DNA of 64,000 nt from an uncultured candidate division WPS-2 bacterium (GCA_937927945.1 CALEYW010000024.1:1-64000); one strand, 5' to 3'. Positions 33,701-42,728 are shown, counted from the stretch's first letter. Numbers and translations: made by a program. Notes: generated by a model not told the origin, from the sequence alone.

Positions 33701-34505
33701 CGCGTTCTTCGGCCCCGTCGGCGCAGCTGTCGGCGCGGCCATCGGCGGCCAATTCGGCCCGCATTGGGGTCCCGCATCGAACTACCCTGATCGCGCGCCC
33801 GACGGCGGTGCATCGTACGGCCAATTCGGCGCCGACTGGCAAGGCTCCAACGGCTTCGGCAGCAACGGCACCAATTACAACGCCCAGGCGCAGTACAACT
33901 ACTCGATGGGCGGCCAGGGCCTCGACAAGACGATGGAGCAGTGGGCGAACTCCGCCGCTGCGACTACGGATTCGCAGAAGGCGCTGCAGAAGCAGATCAT
34001 CGCGCTCGAAGGCGGCAACCCGAACGCTGACCTCGGCGTCAAAAACCTGCACAACGGCGTCTGGACGCTCGACAACGGCTCGACGATCAGCGTCGCCGAC
34101 GCACAGGCCATGGCGGCAGCGTATCAAGCAAACGTCGGGACGAACCCGATGGCGAGCTCGGTCTTCCAGCTCACCCGCACGATGCCGGACATGAACATCG
34201 GCCACCTCTCGCCCAACGGCACGTACGTGCAGACGCCGATCAACGTGACGCCGACGACGCCGACCGGAGGCGCTCCCGGAAGCGGCAGCTCGTGGTCGCC
34301 ACCGGGTAGCTCCGGAGATCCGTCCGCGTCGCGATACACCATCAACGGGCCGCTCGTGCAGATTCAGGGCAGCGCGCTGGGAACGCCCGAGCAGCTCGCC
34401 GCTACGATCGCGCCGGCCGTCTCGAAGGCGTTCCGCCAGATCGACGACGGGATGCAGCCAGGGTCGCCGCGGTCCTGGGGCAACGCGACGCGCTCGCGCG
34501 TCTAA
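30741..34505 (+). CDS. Tape measure protein
   Basis: 1254 residues; ATG 30741 after GGGAGG. Sets tail length and forms part of the DNA injection path. N-terminal tail-measure domain; hydrophobic segment around 110-130 (ALPLLAIGAAIAVVTVGFAF); long charged coiled-coil heptads about 420-760; Gly/Ala-rich hydrophobic C-terminal region (SVGGAVGGAFFGPVGAAVGA, about 975-1000). Three bases of DNA per residue would predict a tail near 185 nm if the usual 1.5 angstrom per residue holds. Confidence 0.93.
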   Translation: MPDNELTVRVTADTGNAATSIGDLDARLVRLEQAFNAATAATKVHGETHVATAAAVKSDTGAIGALAAGLREIEGHSIVAARALQVFHLEAEAGAVKVGALAEVLEGLGKAALPLLAIGAAIAVVTVGFAFLKDSVKEASEMQTQMRRISTAVEDNGESWDHAREKVEAFLSSEARFTGFSQGELRSAFNTIIEAGHSTADAYQIMTVAEDTARARGMDVEEVTQRIIQAEAGRALGLAQLDPRLKDAIKNHADLDTILTQLANDMRGQAEGATNDFGTSVGRLNVAWGEFKEDVGTWLLPWLTDVVKDLTHLVDTLHNVTTAIGDATGAGDRAKAYKDAQRGVLTQDDFTSNLPLHDGYDVFGPLGWTTRAIVNLGGADHKAHANENQARYIAEQRRKSIHAHGIHLDRDPTVGNSKGGGSEFDPSYTDAKVKSDDRTVKSQHVLDAALKSRKDAERDAAEAVKLAVTAQDEYNAKLAEAKLKTDDAVKSVADLTHQRTAEENEIRSLTAAQTAQKVALDQASAAQHAFGEAHKGSALSKGETAEWRDLSRNVTETKKAYDATTSTLRTVTNEYHKNGEAIRQAKVDTQALAAFEADFERQKQADAVKNSDLVTSAYGTYKQGAEAEAKYWQDKVAAAVRGGAAMTKEYIAAQDAQTAIEVRGIQQRRDLQIQQIDIRDQEAMYAKSLSEQVAYLQERLAYLKQFGEQYAGQEFAIQQKIATLQEQEYQKRIDDAKAALDKIQAYETSFIDNVLLKHLSLRDAFKSVFNGILADYLKTLEQMALAPDGILGKSNPALLKMFGMDGGATADPVAAARNAAETKATAITTARTAVEDRATQATTGAATALDRLTTAAQHAASAVGSGHGGGGGGLDSIFGAFNASTGSGVNVSPGAIAAGNATGPSFDPLAGFNMGNLTPADVNVSSVGGTAIPGGAALPTDTKSIGGSTSAAKAFGGAMQGLMIAQMVNGITGGNSTWGSVGGAVGGAFFGPVGAAVGAAIGGQFGPHWGPASNYPDRAPDGGASYGQFGADWQGSNGFGSNGTNYNAQAQYNYSMGGQGLDKTMEQWANSAAATTDSQKALQKQIIALEGGNPNADLGVKNLHNGVWTLDNGSTISVADAQAMAAAYQANVGTNPMASSVFQLTRTMPDMNIGHLSPNGTYVQTPINVTPTTPTGGAPGSGSSWSPPGSSGDPSASRYTINGPLVQIQGSALGTPEQLAATIAPAVSKAFRQIDDGMQPGSPRSWGNATRSRV

Positions 34506-34526
34506 TCGACCGCCAGCCACATCACT

Positions 34527-34563
34527 GAAAGCCGCTCCCCAACCGGGCGGCTTTCGCTTTTCC
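34527..34563 (+). terminator. Rho-independent-type terminator after tape measure
   Basis: GAAAGCCGC (34527-34535) pairs perfectly with GCGGCTTTC (34547-34555) around an 11-nt loop, followed by GCTTTTCC. May partly end transcription between the tape measure and the tail-tip gene. Confidence 0.65.
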
Positions 34564-34576
34564 ATAGGAGACGCGG

Positions 34577-37500
34577 ATGATTCCAGCCTTTCGCATCTCC
34601 GTGTGGAAGCCGGACATGTCGTCGTGCATCGTGAGCGACGTCGCGTACACGGACTGCATGGGCGGGAGCGTTACGTGCGAAGACACGCCCGGCGGCTGCA
34701 ACTCAGGTCAGATCGTCCTCGGCCTGCGCTACGAAGACGTCTACGCGCGCGGCTACTGGACGGCGCCGAACATCGTCGAGATCAGCACGGCTGACGACCA
34801 GCTGCAGCACCCGATCGCGACGAGCGGCTTCACCGCGGGCGAGATCGCCGCGGGTGCCGTCGCGAAGATCTACGTCACCTCGACCCTGCCCTACGATCCT
34901 GCGCAAGGCGAGGACACCCAGCAGCTCTACATCGACGACGGCGTTCACCTCACGATGGGCCTGCCCGTCGTCAACGTCGCCACCGACGCCACCGGGCCGT
35001 ACTGCGCGGTCAAGGCGCCGCTCACGATGCCCGGCAACCCCACGACGATCTTCGCCTACGGCGTCGGGGCCTTCATCGGCCGCCGTCGCTACGCGGGCGT
35101 GATCAAGCTGCGGAATAGGCCCAATCAGAAGATCCCCAAGGCGACCATCACGCTGGGCCCGCTCTCGGATGCCTTCTACGAGGCGTACGGCGGCTACACA
35201 GTCGGCGCGGCGCTCAACGTCGACGTCACGACGGCGATCTACGCGTTCATTTCGCGCACAGACTTTACGACGAGCCACTATCCGCACCTCACGATCTCAG
35301 CCGCGAACTTCGCAACGCCGACGGGCTCGACGTTCTCGGGCAACCGCCAGAACGCCAGCGTCGCGGACATGGTGAACGACGCGATCAAGGCGATCTCCAG
35401 CGGCGACCTCTGGTTCGTACGCGTCGGCCACGACCGCGCGCCGCGGCTGATCAATCTGTATACCTCGGCGACGAACACGTATACGTTCAGCGTCTCGCTC
35501 GCCCAGGGCTCGACGACGTTCGAGCCGCTCAACGTCGTCTTCGACGATCAGGACTACTCGCAGGCGTACAACTCGATCCTGGTCATGGGTGGGACGAATC
35601 CCGCGACGCAGCAGCCGTACTCAGCGATCGTGCAGGATGCGACGGCGATCTCGCTCGCTGGACGGCAGCTCGACGGCGCGCCGGTCACCAACACCTCGCT
35701 GATGTCGGATACCGCGTGCGCGACGTATGCGTCCGGACTGCTCAAGCAGTTCTCGATCGGCCGCAGCAAGGGCTCGTTCCGCGTCCACACGCGCAATGAC
35801 ATCGCGCCGGACCAGGCCCCGCAGGGCCTTGCGAACGGCGACGTCGTGCGCGGCGTGCAGTGCGTCATCGTCACGGGCTTCGACGGCGGCGCGCCCAACG
35901 AATTCGGGCTCGCATCTTCGATCGTCTCGACGATCGACATCAACATGGGCGAGCGGTATCAGGACGTCGCGTTCGCCGCCGTCGAGCCCGACTGGACCGC
36001 CACGATGGAAGAGGCGGACAACGCGATCGCGAGCTCGCTGCACGCGAACACCGGGACCGGCGCCTCGATCAACTCGTACTGCGTCTCCCCGGGCGCGCTC
36101 TCGCCGACGATCTTCAGCGACTCCCTCGTCGTCGGGACGCCTGCGTTCCTCGCTCTTTTCTCGCAGGGCTCTGCGGTGGTCGCGATCGCGGCGAACGCGA
36201 GCGCGTTCACGCTGCCTGCGGGCACGACGAGTTGGGTGTGGCTCACCACGGGCGGGACCTGGACGATCCAGCAGGTTCCGACGAGCGTCGCCGGAGCGAT
36301 CCCGTACGGCTACTTCACGACCTCCACGCTTCCGCCGGACCTGACCACGGAATCCGGGATCGACATCACGACGGAATCCGGCGTTCGGCTCACCTCGGAG
36401 ACGGCCGGCGTGATCGGGTTCACCCCGCTGGCGTCGATCGGCGTCATGCAGGTCGGCGTCGGAAATGTCAATTTCGGCAATCACCCGACACCGACCATCA
36501 GCACGTCGAGCCTCGCGGCTGGCTTCACCGACAACTCCGTGCACGCGCAGATCAATGCGTCTGCGACGGCGACGAACTGCACGACCGATGCGACCGTGAC
36601 GGGCCTCGCGTTCTACTACGCCCTGCACGGCTCGACGGACCCCAACAAGTTCAAGCCGGTCGGCGAAGCCACGATCGCGCAGGGCAATGGCGCGACGCAG
36701 ACGCTGCAGCTCGGCTTCGAGATCGGCGCCGGGCAGAACGTCGACGTCTACGTCGGCTTCGTCGGGATCGGCTCGGCCGACTACGGCCCGCTCGTGCAGA
36801 TTGGCTCGCCCGCACAGATCGCGAGCGGCTTCATGCCCGCCTCGCTCGTCGTCACCGCTCCCTACATGGCGTCGAGCGCCGTTACGCCGGTATTCTCCGC
36901 GCATAACCTCGCAACGCCGCAGGTGACTTCAACCGGACTCACTTGCCGCATCACGGCCACCTGCACGATCAGCAATCAGCCCACGGATGGAACCCTCGCG
37001 AAGCTCGTGTGGTGGGTGCGACGCAGCGGCGATCCGACGTGGTCGTTCGAAGGGCGCTCGCCTGTTCCCGGCGTGGCGAACGGCACGTTGCCGACCGCCT
37101 CGCAAGCGTACACGTACGACTACACCGACTTGACGAACGGCGTGACCTACGAGTTCGGGGTCAGCTTCGAGTCGATCGCGACGACCGAAGGCGCGATCGC
37201 CTCGCTCGGCACGCAGACCGCGACGATCGTCTCGCTCGGCAACACGCATTTCACCGCTATGCCGTCGGCGATCGTCAGCGCCGGGCCAACGGTTTCGGCG
37301 GCGTCGCTCGGCACGCAGCGCGGCGGCAGCGGCGTTGCGATGCAAGACCTGAGCATCACGGTCAGCGACACGCTAGGCGGCTGGTTCGCCGGCGCCGTGC
37401 TCGTCCTGCGCAAGGCCGTTACCCACGAGCTCGTGGGCTTGCCGGTTCCGCTTCCGGGATCAGGCCCGACGTGGTCCGCTACCGTCGCGATCCCCGCCGG

Positions 37501-39751
37501 GCTCACGGTCGACGTCGGGATTCAGTATCTCGGCAACGCGTCGGACACCAGCGCCATTGTGTACCCGGCGACGCCCCCGGTGTCGCTCTCAGGCGCCATC
37601 GCGACCAATATCGGCGTCGGGTATTTCAAGAGGGCGCCAGTCGCGCCGCCGAGCGTTTCCGGTGCGTCGTACGTCTTCACGGACTCCGCGAACGGCATTT
37701 CGGGCTCGATCACGCTCACGTTCACGATCGGCAACCAGCCGACGGACCAATCGCTCTCGCGCATCGCGATCTACAGGCGCAAAACCAGCTCGGGCGCGAT
37801 GTTCGACAAGCTCGTCGACTTCCCGGCGATCGGTTTGCCGAACCCCGTCGCTTCGCAACAGTACATCTACACCGCGAACGACCTCACGAACGGCGTCGCG
37901 TACGATTGGGGCGTCGCCTTCGAGGACGCGCAAGGCGACGAAGCGCCTGCGGTCCCGACCGGCGGCACGGAGACGCGCTTCGCGGATGCTGCGCACGGGT
38001 TCGTCATCGCGACACCGGCCGCAACCGTCATCATCGGCACCGTGGCCCTGGCGAAGATGCCTGGCGGCATCGCCTCGGCCGGCCCGACGCTCTCCGGTGC
38101 CCCGACGGTCGGCGCGCAGCGTGCGGGATCCGGCGTCGCGATGCAGGACGTCACCTTCCAGGTCGCGGCGGCCGACTACGGCGGTTCGTTCGGTACCGTC
38201 CCGAACTGGCTCCAGAACGCCGTCCTGATCCTACGCAAGGCGGGCTCGCACGAGCCGGTCGGCATCGTCAACCCCCTCACGCCTACGACGACCGGCGCGT
38301 ATGCCGGCACCGTGCAGATCCCGGCCGGCGTCTCCGTCGATGTCGGCGTCTATTACGTCGATCAGTCGGGCGCACCGAGCGCGGTGACCTGGCCCTCGCA
38401 ATGGTTCAGCATCGTCGGCGGCGGAATCGCGAACACCGCGATGGGCGCGATGCCGGCGGCGCTGGTCTCGGCCGGACCGACCGTCACGACCGGTTCAGCG
38501 TCAACGCGCACGATCGGCCGCGGCGTCCGGCAGACCACGACGCTCACCGTCACGGTCTCAGACTTCAGCGCGCAGCCGTCGTGGGCCGGCGACGTCTACA
38601 CCGTCACACGAATCAACGGCGGCGCAACGACCGATGCCGTGCCAGTCAAATGGGGCTCGGGCGTCACGTACAACGTGGGCGCGGGCACCGCGACGTTCGT
38701 GCGCGCGGTCAACGCGTTTGCCGGCGACAATATCGATCTCGGGATCTACTACAAAGATTCGTTCGGTCAGACCTCAGCAATCAACTGGGCCGTCAGCGCG
38801 CAGGCCGATGCGAACGGAGATTTCTTCGACTCGGGCGACGGCTACGTTGGCGTGAACTATGGCCGCATGAACGGCGGCTATCGCGGATCGTGGAACAGCG
38901 GCGGCGATCTCACGACGACGCTGCATCTGAAGCTCAACGGGACGCTGCAGGCCGCGGTTTCGACGTCGGGGTTCACGTATACCGCCAGCACGGGCACGGG
39001 CACCACCGGGAACAGCACCGTGACGATCTATTGGGATGGGACGAACGGATCGTCAGTGCCGACCGTCCACTATCCGTCGCAGGCGGTCGGTACGACGACG
39101 GCGGTGACGGCCAATAACGATCCCGTCACTGGACTGAACGCATCGACGCCGTACTACTTCTGCATGCGGATCAACATGGCGACGAACGCCATTGATGTCC
39201 GCCAGCAGGCCGCATCGACTGCCAGCGTCGCCGATCATCAATGGTTGAATCTCGACGGCTTCCTTCCGATCGCCGTCAACATGCAGTGCAATACACCCGC
39301 GGTCAGCACCGGCACCGGCGGCACTCCGCCAGGCGGCGGCGGTGGTGGAACCCAATGCCCCTCCGTCGATCAGCTGATGCTCACCAGACGTGGGATGATC
39401 CGCGCCGGAAACATCGTTGCGGGAGACGACGTGTGCGGGCCCGATGACCAGTGGAAGCCCGTTATCGCTTCGTCGTCGATGCCTGGCCTGTTGATGCGCG
39501 TGCGCGTCGGCGAGGGTGCGAAAGCCGAAGTTTTCGAGATCGAGGAGACGCACCTCTGGAGGCGGCCGGACGGGTCGTGGATCGAGACGCGTGCGATGAC
39601 GATCGGCACGCTCTTGCAGGGCGTGGACGGCGGGCTCTATCCGGTGACGATGCTCGAATGGGGCGGCCCCGGGATGTTCCAGAAGCTGCGCGTCGTCGGC
39701 GCCCAGATGGTCATGGGGCGACTCATCGGCCACAACATCATCACGTACTAG
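34577..39751 (+). CDS. Giant tail tip/fibre protein with repeats and C-terminal Hint domain
   Basis: 1724 residues. Residues 1-500 look like a baseplate-hub/tail-tip module (GFIGRRRYAG-like loop; DMVNDAIKAISSGDLWFVRV). From about 590 on, beta-rich FN3-like modules: SAGPTV-type units start near nt 37,258, 38,053 and 38,447, with ISNQPTDGTLAK and IGNQPTDQSLSR modules between. A Gly linker (PPGGGGGGTQ) leads to a Hint domain from C1594 (CPSVDQLMLTRRGMIRAG), with TH at 1658-1659 and terminal GHN (N1720) followed only by IITY. The Hint core likely cuts or esterifies at C1594. Start ATG 34577, ribosome site AGGAG. Confidence 0.85.
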   Translation: MIPAFRISVWKPDMSSCIVSDVAYTDCMGGSVTCEDTPGGCNSGQIVLGLRYEDVYARGYWTAPNIVEISTADDQLQHPIATSGFTAGEIAAGAVAKIYVTSTLPYDPAQGEDTQQLYIDDGVHLTMGLPVVNVATDATGPYCAVKAPLTMPGNPTTIFAYGVGAFIGRRRYAGVIKLRNRPNQKIPKATITLGPLSDAFYEAYGGYTVGAALNVDVTTAIYAFISRTDFTTSHYPHLTISAANFATPTGSTFSGNRQNASVADMVNDAIKAISSGDLWFVRVGHDRAPRLINLYTSATNTYTFSVSLAQGSTTFEPLNVVFDDQDYSQAYNSILVMGGTNPATQQPYSAIVQDATAISLAGRQLDGAPVTNTSLMSDTACATYASGLLKQFSIGRSKGSFRVHTRNDIAPDQAPQGLANGDVVRGVQCVIVTGFDGGAPNEFGLASSIVSTIDINMGERYQDVAFAAVEPDWTATMEEADNAIASSLHANTGTGASINSYCVSPGALSPTIFSDSLVVGTPAFLALFSQGSAVVAIAANASAFTLPAGTTSWVWLTTGGTWTIQQVPTSVAGAIPYGYFTTSTLPPDLTTESGIDITTESGVRLTSETAGVIGFTPLASIGVMQVGVGNVNFGNHPTPTISTSSLAAGFTDNSVHAQINASATATNCTTDATVTGLAFYYALHGSTDPNKFKPVGEATIAQGNGATQTLQLGFEIGAGQNVDVYVGFVGIGSADYGPLVQIGSPAQIASGFMPASLVVTAPYMASSAVTPVFSAHNLATPQVTSTGLTCRITATCTISNQPTDGTLAKLVWWVRRSGDPTWSFEGRSPVPGVANGTLPTASQAYTYDYTDLTNGVTYEFGVSFESIATTEGAIASLGTQTATIVSLGNTHFTAMPSAIVSAGPTVSAASLGTQRGGSGVAMQDLSITVSDTLGGWFAGAVLVLRKAVTHELVGLPVPLPGSGPTWSATVAIPAGLTVDVGIQYLGNASDTSAIVYPATPPVSLSGAIATNIGVGYFKRAPVAPPSVSGASYVFTDSANGISGSITLTFTIGNQPTDQSLSRIAIYRRKTSSGAMFDKLVDFPAIGLPNPVASQQYIYTANDLTNGVAYDWGVAFEDAQGDEAPAVPTGGTETRFADAAHGFVIATPAATVIIGTVALAKMPGGIASAGPTLSGAPTVGAQRAGSGVAMQDVTFQVAAADYGGSFGTVPNWLQNAVLILRKAGSHEPVGIVNPLTPTTTGAYAGTVQIPAGVSVDVGVYYVDQSGAPSAVTWPSQWFSIVGGGIANTAMGAMPAALVSAGPTVTTGSASTRTIGRGVRQTTTLTVTVSDFSAQPSWAGDVYTVTRINGGATTDAVPVKWGSGVTYNVGAGTATFVRAVNAFAGDNIDLGIYYKDSFGQTSAINWAVSAQADANGDFFDSGDGYVGVNYGRMNGGYRGSWNSGGDLTTTLHLKLNGTLQAAVSTSGFTYTASTGTGTTGNSTVTIYWDGTNGSSVPTVHYPSQAVGTTTAVTANNDPVTGLNASTPYYFCMRINMATNAIDVRQQAASTASVADHQWLNLDGFLPIAVNMQCNTPAVSTGTGGTPPGGGGGGTQCPSVDQLMLTRRGMIRAGNIVAGDDVCGPDDQWKPVIASSSMPGLLMRVRVGEGAKAEVFEIEETHLWRRPDGSWIETRAMTIGTLLQGVDGGLYPVTMLEWGGPGMFQKLRVVGAQMVMGRLIGHNIITY

Positions 39752-39759
39752 GGGGTCCG

Positions 39760-40119
39760 GTGCACAAGCTCTTCTTGATCTTCCACGGCCCCGATCCGCA
39801 CTCGCAGTTCGGTTCATGGACGCCGCATCGTTGCGTCGCCTGGCATACGCATCCGCTCGCCGGCGGAGACAGCCTCGTCGCGCTGCGCGTGCGCGACATG
39901 GGCGTTATGGACGAACTTGAAGCGATGGAGACGCAGGGGCTCGTGACGCTCTGGCCGTCGATGACGTCAGGGCGAACGCTGGACGATCACAACCCGCAGA
40001 TCGCGAAGCACGCCGCGCTTAGAGGGCACGGCGTGCTCGGGGCCGACCGGACATACGACGCGGCGCTCAAGGCGCATGCGTCAATCGCGTTCGGGCACGC
40101 GTTCCATCCGGAACGCTAG
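39760..40119 (+). CDS. Hypothetical protein after tail tip
   Basis: 119 residues; GTG 39760, 9 nt after the tail-tip stop. His-rich: HGPDPHSQF, AWHTHPLAGGD, DDHNPQIAKH, GHAFHPER. The HTHP group recalls metallopeptidases, but the rest of the JAMM pattern is absent. It may act with or regulate the Hint-bearing protein. Function unknown. Confidence 0.55.
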   Translation: MHKLFLIFHGPDPHSQFGSWTPHRCVAWHTHPLAGGDSLVALRVRDMGVMDELEAMETQGLVTLWPSMTSGRTLDDHNPQIAKHAALRGHGVLGADRTYDAALKAHASIAFGHAFHPER

Positions 40120-41144
40120 AACTTGCCGTCGATACTCGCTCCGCTTTGCTCCCAGCTTCCGACGGCCGTTCCCGCTAGGCCACCCGTGAATCCGGCGGTG
40201 CCATGATCGACGCACACTGGCGCCAACGGCGCATTGCAGATCGCATCCGGCGAGCCACCGCGGAAGAACAGGAACTTGACGTAGCTGCCTAGCGACGTTT
40301 TTGCGAGCAAAATCCAGCGCGTCGTCCCCGGCGGCGGTACTTGCGTCAGCGGCGTTGACGTGAAGTCGCTGTGCCAGAGCGACACTCCCGCGTCAATGAA
40401 CGAAACCGTGTCCGCAGCGAGCAACGTCGCGCCCCCGGGGACGTGAAGCGTCGTCGCTGACTCCGCGCCGTTGTAGAACGCGCCGGTGCAGTATGGGCCG
40501 GACAGATATACGTCAGCCGCCGCTGGGTCGGTCACTGGATTCAGGACGCCGCCGGAAAAACTCGCGGCCGTCGTCAAGTGCGGAAACGCGGGCCCGCATC
40601 CCCATGCGGTGCTCGGATAGATGTTGATCGTCGTCGTCTGCGTGATCGGCGCGCCCGCGATCGGCACGGTGACGCTGACTTGATCCTGGCCTGCGCTCAC
40701 GGTCGATGTGACGTTCAGTGTTCCTGGGGAAGGGGATGCTTGCGGCGACGCGATCGCGGCGGGGCCTGTGACCGGCGCGAACGTCGGCACCACAGACGGC
40801 GAGGGGCCCGGACTCACGTCGACCGTGATGATCGCCCCGTGGTTCGGATAGCCCTCGTTCGAGGATGGAACGTCATCGCAGGCCGGCCCCGGCGCGCACA
40901 CCTGCGCCGCGATCATGACCGGTAGCGGCGTCGCGGCAGCACTCGTCCGACGCAGGCCCTGCGCCGCGAGCGCGCCGACCGGCGCCATCGCGCCCGACCA
41001 CCGAATGCGCGCTGCGTACGTCACGGGCTGCGAGCTCGGCGTGGGCGTCGCAATGGGCGCCGGCACCGCCGACGATCCGCCACCCCCACCGCAAGCCGCG
41101 AGCCCGGCCACCAAAACGAGCCCGGCGATCAATCGTGTCTTCAC
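40116..41144 (-). CDS. Antisense lipoprotein, candidate lysogenic-conversion gene
   Basis: 342 residues, opposite in direction to the tail operon. Signal peptide MKTRLIAGLVLVAGLAACGG with lipobox LAAC (Cys 18), so it would be acylated and anchored in a membrane. A Gly/Ser/Pro-rich linker, then beta-rich sequence with paired cysteines (CAPGPAC; AICNAPLAPVC). GTG 41144 follows AGAGGAG. Minus-strand cargo inside a late operon is typical of morons expressed in lysogens; superinfection exclusion or surface change is inference. Confidence 0.75.
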   Translation of the reverse strand: MKTRLIAGLVLVAGLAACGGGGGSSAVPAPIATPTPSSQPVTYAARIRWSGAMAPVGALAAQGLRRTSAAATPLPVMIAAQVCAPGPACDDVPSSNEGYPNHGAIITVDVSPGPSPSVVPTFAPVTGPAAIASPQASPSPGTLNVTSTVSAGQDQVSVTVPIAGAPITQTTTINIYPSTAWGCGPAFPHLTTAASFSGGVLNPVTDPAAADVYLSGPYCTGAFYNGAESATTLHVPGGATLLAADTVSFIDAGVSLWHSDFTSTPLTQVPPPGTTRWILLAKTSLGSYVKFLFFRGGSPDAICNAPLAPVCVDHGTAGFTGGLAGTAVGSWEQSGASIDGKF

Positions 41145-41281
41145 CCTATTCTCCTCTGCGGCGTCGCCGCGCGTCTACAATGCGCGGCTGTACTTTCAGC
41201 GCGCTGTCGGCTCTTACGAACCGCTTACGGCATCATAACCCGCTCCGGGCCCGCGTGCCTGCAAACCGTGGAGGTCTCCGC

Positions 41282-42166
41282 ATGTTCAAACGCACACTCG
41301 CGTTCCTGCTCACCATCGGGCTTGCCTTGGCCGTGTCCACGGCGAGCGCCGATGTCCCGATCTCGGGGCTTCCGGCCGCTACCAGCGTATCGGGAGCGGA
41401 CACCGTTCCGATCGTTCAGTCCGGTACGACGAAGAAGGCAACGATCGCGCAATGGTTCGCCTATACACCGGCCTTCTCGGCTGGGTTCAGCGTAGCTGCA
41501 AACGCAAACGCGTCGTTCGGCAGCGCGTACATCTTCGGCGATGCAAACACTTTGACGTTGCACGCAGGCTCGGCGTCCGGCTCCGTCTTGATCAACAACG
41601 CCGCGAACTCGGCGAACAACGCTCGTTTCCCGGACGGCGGTGGATTCGAGTTGGACCGAGGCGCAATTTCGATTCCGTATAACGGAATTATCAACGCGCC
41701 AACCAATGGCATGACTGTCGGTGTCGATGCCTCAGGCTACGGCACGCTCCGCATTTACAATGCCAACGGCGCACAGTTCCAAAACTCAGACGGCACCGGG
41801 TACGCTCCCGTGCGCGGCGGAGTCTACACGAACGCCTCCGATCGGCGCTGGAAGAAAGACATTCGCCCCGTCGGCTACGGGCTCGCAGCCGCGATGGTGC
41901 TGAAGCCCTCCGCGTTCACCTGGAAGGCGACCGGGAAGCGCGACCTCGGCTTCATCGCGCAAGACGTGCAGAAGGTGCTGCCGGAACTCGTCACCGCCGA
42001 CAAGCGCGGCTATCTCGGCATGAACTACAGCGGCGTCATTCCGGTACTGACGCGCGCGATTCAAGAGCAGCAGGCTGAGATCGAGAAGCTCAAGGGTGAG
42101 CTGCATGCGACCGCGCCGCGCACGTCCTTTCTCGGACGGCTGCGCTGGCTGTTCGCTGGCGCGTAG
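41282..42166 (+). CDS. Tail fibre with S74 intramolecular chaperone and signal peptide
   Basis: 294 residues. C-terminal peptidase_S74 domain (about 183-275): SDRRWKKDI (S186; K191/K192), GFIAQDVQKVLPE and a terminal coiled coil IQEQQAEIEKLKGEL. In S74 fibres it helps trimers fold, then cuts itself off at the Ser. The middle is Gly/Ala/Asn-rich beta. Odd: the N-terminus MFKRTLAFLLTIGLALAVST followed by ASA reads as a clean Sec signal peptide, not expected of a virion protein. Start ATG 41282 with GGAGGT; longer readings lack support. Confidence 0.85.
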   Translation: MFKRTLAFLLTIGLALAVSTASADVPISGLPAATSVSGADTVPIVQSGTTKKATIAQWFAYTPAFSAGFSVAANANASFGSAYIFGDANTLTLHAGSASGSVLINNAANSANNARFPDGGGFELDRGAISIPYNGIINAPTNGMTVGVDASGYGTLRIYNANGAQFQNSDGTGYAPVRGGVYTNASDRRWKKDIRPVGYGLAAAMVLKPSAFTWKATGKRDLGFIAQDVQKVLPELVTADKRGYLGMNYSGVIPVLTRAIQEQQAEIEKLKGELHATAPRTSFLGRLRWLFAGA

Positions 42167-42175
42167 TCCCAGCCG

Positions 42176-42202
42176 GGGTCGCATTCGCGGCCCTTTTTCT
42201 TT
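42176..42202 (+). terminator. Terminator after fibre gene
   Basis: GGGTCGC pairs with GCGGCCC (one T-G) around ATTC, followed by TTTTTCTTT. Good intrinsic terminator; isolates the fibre from the lysis genes. Confidence 0.75.
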
Positions 42203-42218
42203 CCCCAGGAGGCCGCCC

Positions 42219-42728
42219 ATGACGATCTGCGCCTCGCTCCGCGGAGGTTTCAGCATGCGTATTCCCCTCGCCGACATCACGTTGCCGACGACGGCCCAGA
42301 TTTACGGCGTCCTGACGATCGTCGCGACGTCGCTGGGCATCGCATCGGCGCTGGGCGTTCTCGGCTGGCTGACGGTCCCCAAGGCCGTCCTGTACGCACG
42401 CCTGCGGTACGCCGAACGGCGCCAGGCGGTCGCGGAGAGCGGCCTGGCCTCCATCAGCGCGGGCTTCGAGGCGCTCGACCGTCGCGTTGAGCAGCTCCTG
42501 GCCGAGGTTCGCAGGCAAGGCGACGAGACGGCTGCGCTGCGCGCCGGGACCGAGCAGTTGCGCACCAACCTCGCCGAGGCGACGACGTACATCGTCAGCG
42601 TCGTGCGGCACTTCAGACAACGATCCGGCACCATCGCGACGATGCCCGAGCCGCCGCCGTCGATCCGCGCGGCCGTCGATGCTGGGATCCACTCGCACGA
42701 GGGCGAGCTCGTCAAGGAGCAGCCATGA
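42219..42728 (+). CDS. Single-TM coiled-coil protein, lysis region
   Basis: 169 residues from ATG 42219 (AGGAGG 6 nt upstream), or 157 from ATG 42255, also with a good ribosome site; this dual-start arrangement recalls holin/antiholin pairs. One hydrophobic helix (ATSLGIASALGVLGWL) near 32-55, then a coiled coil (SISAGFEALDRRVEQLLAEV). Overlaps the endolysin start by 4 nt. A holin or spanin-like role is possible. Confidence 0.6.
   Translation: MTICASLRGGFSMRIPLADITLPTTAQIYGVLTIVATSLGIASALGVLGWLTVPKAVLYARLRYAERRQAVAESGLASISAGFEALDRRVEQLLAEVRRQGDETAALRAGTEQLRTNLAEATTYIVSVVRHFRQRSGTIATMPEPPPSIRAAVDAGIHSHEGELVKEQP

Noticed and set aside
36943..39117. 724-residue plus-strand frame inside the giant tail gene
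   Set aside because: Arg/His-rich, no domain, wholly within the in-frame tail protein; shift-frame shadow.
39760..40119. JAMM/Mov34 metallopeptidase reading of HTHP in the gene after the tail tip
   Set aside because: The S-x-x-D part and upstream Glu are not at the required spacing.
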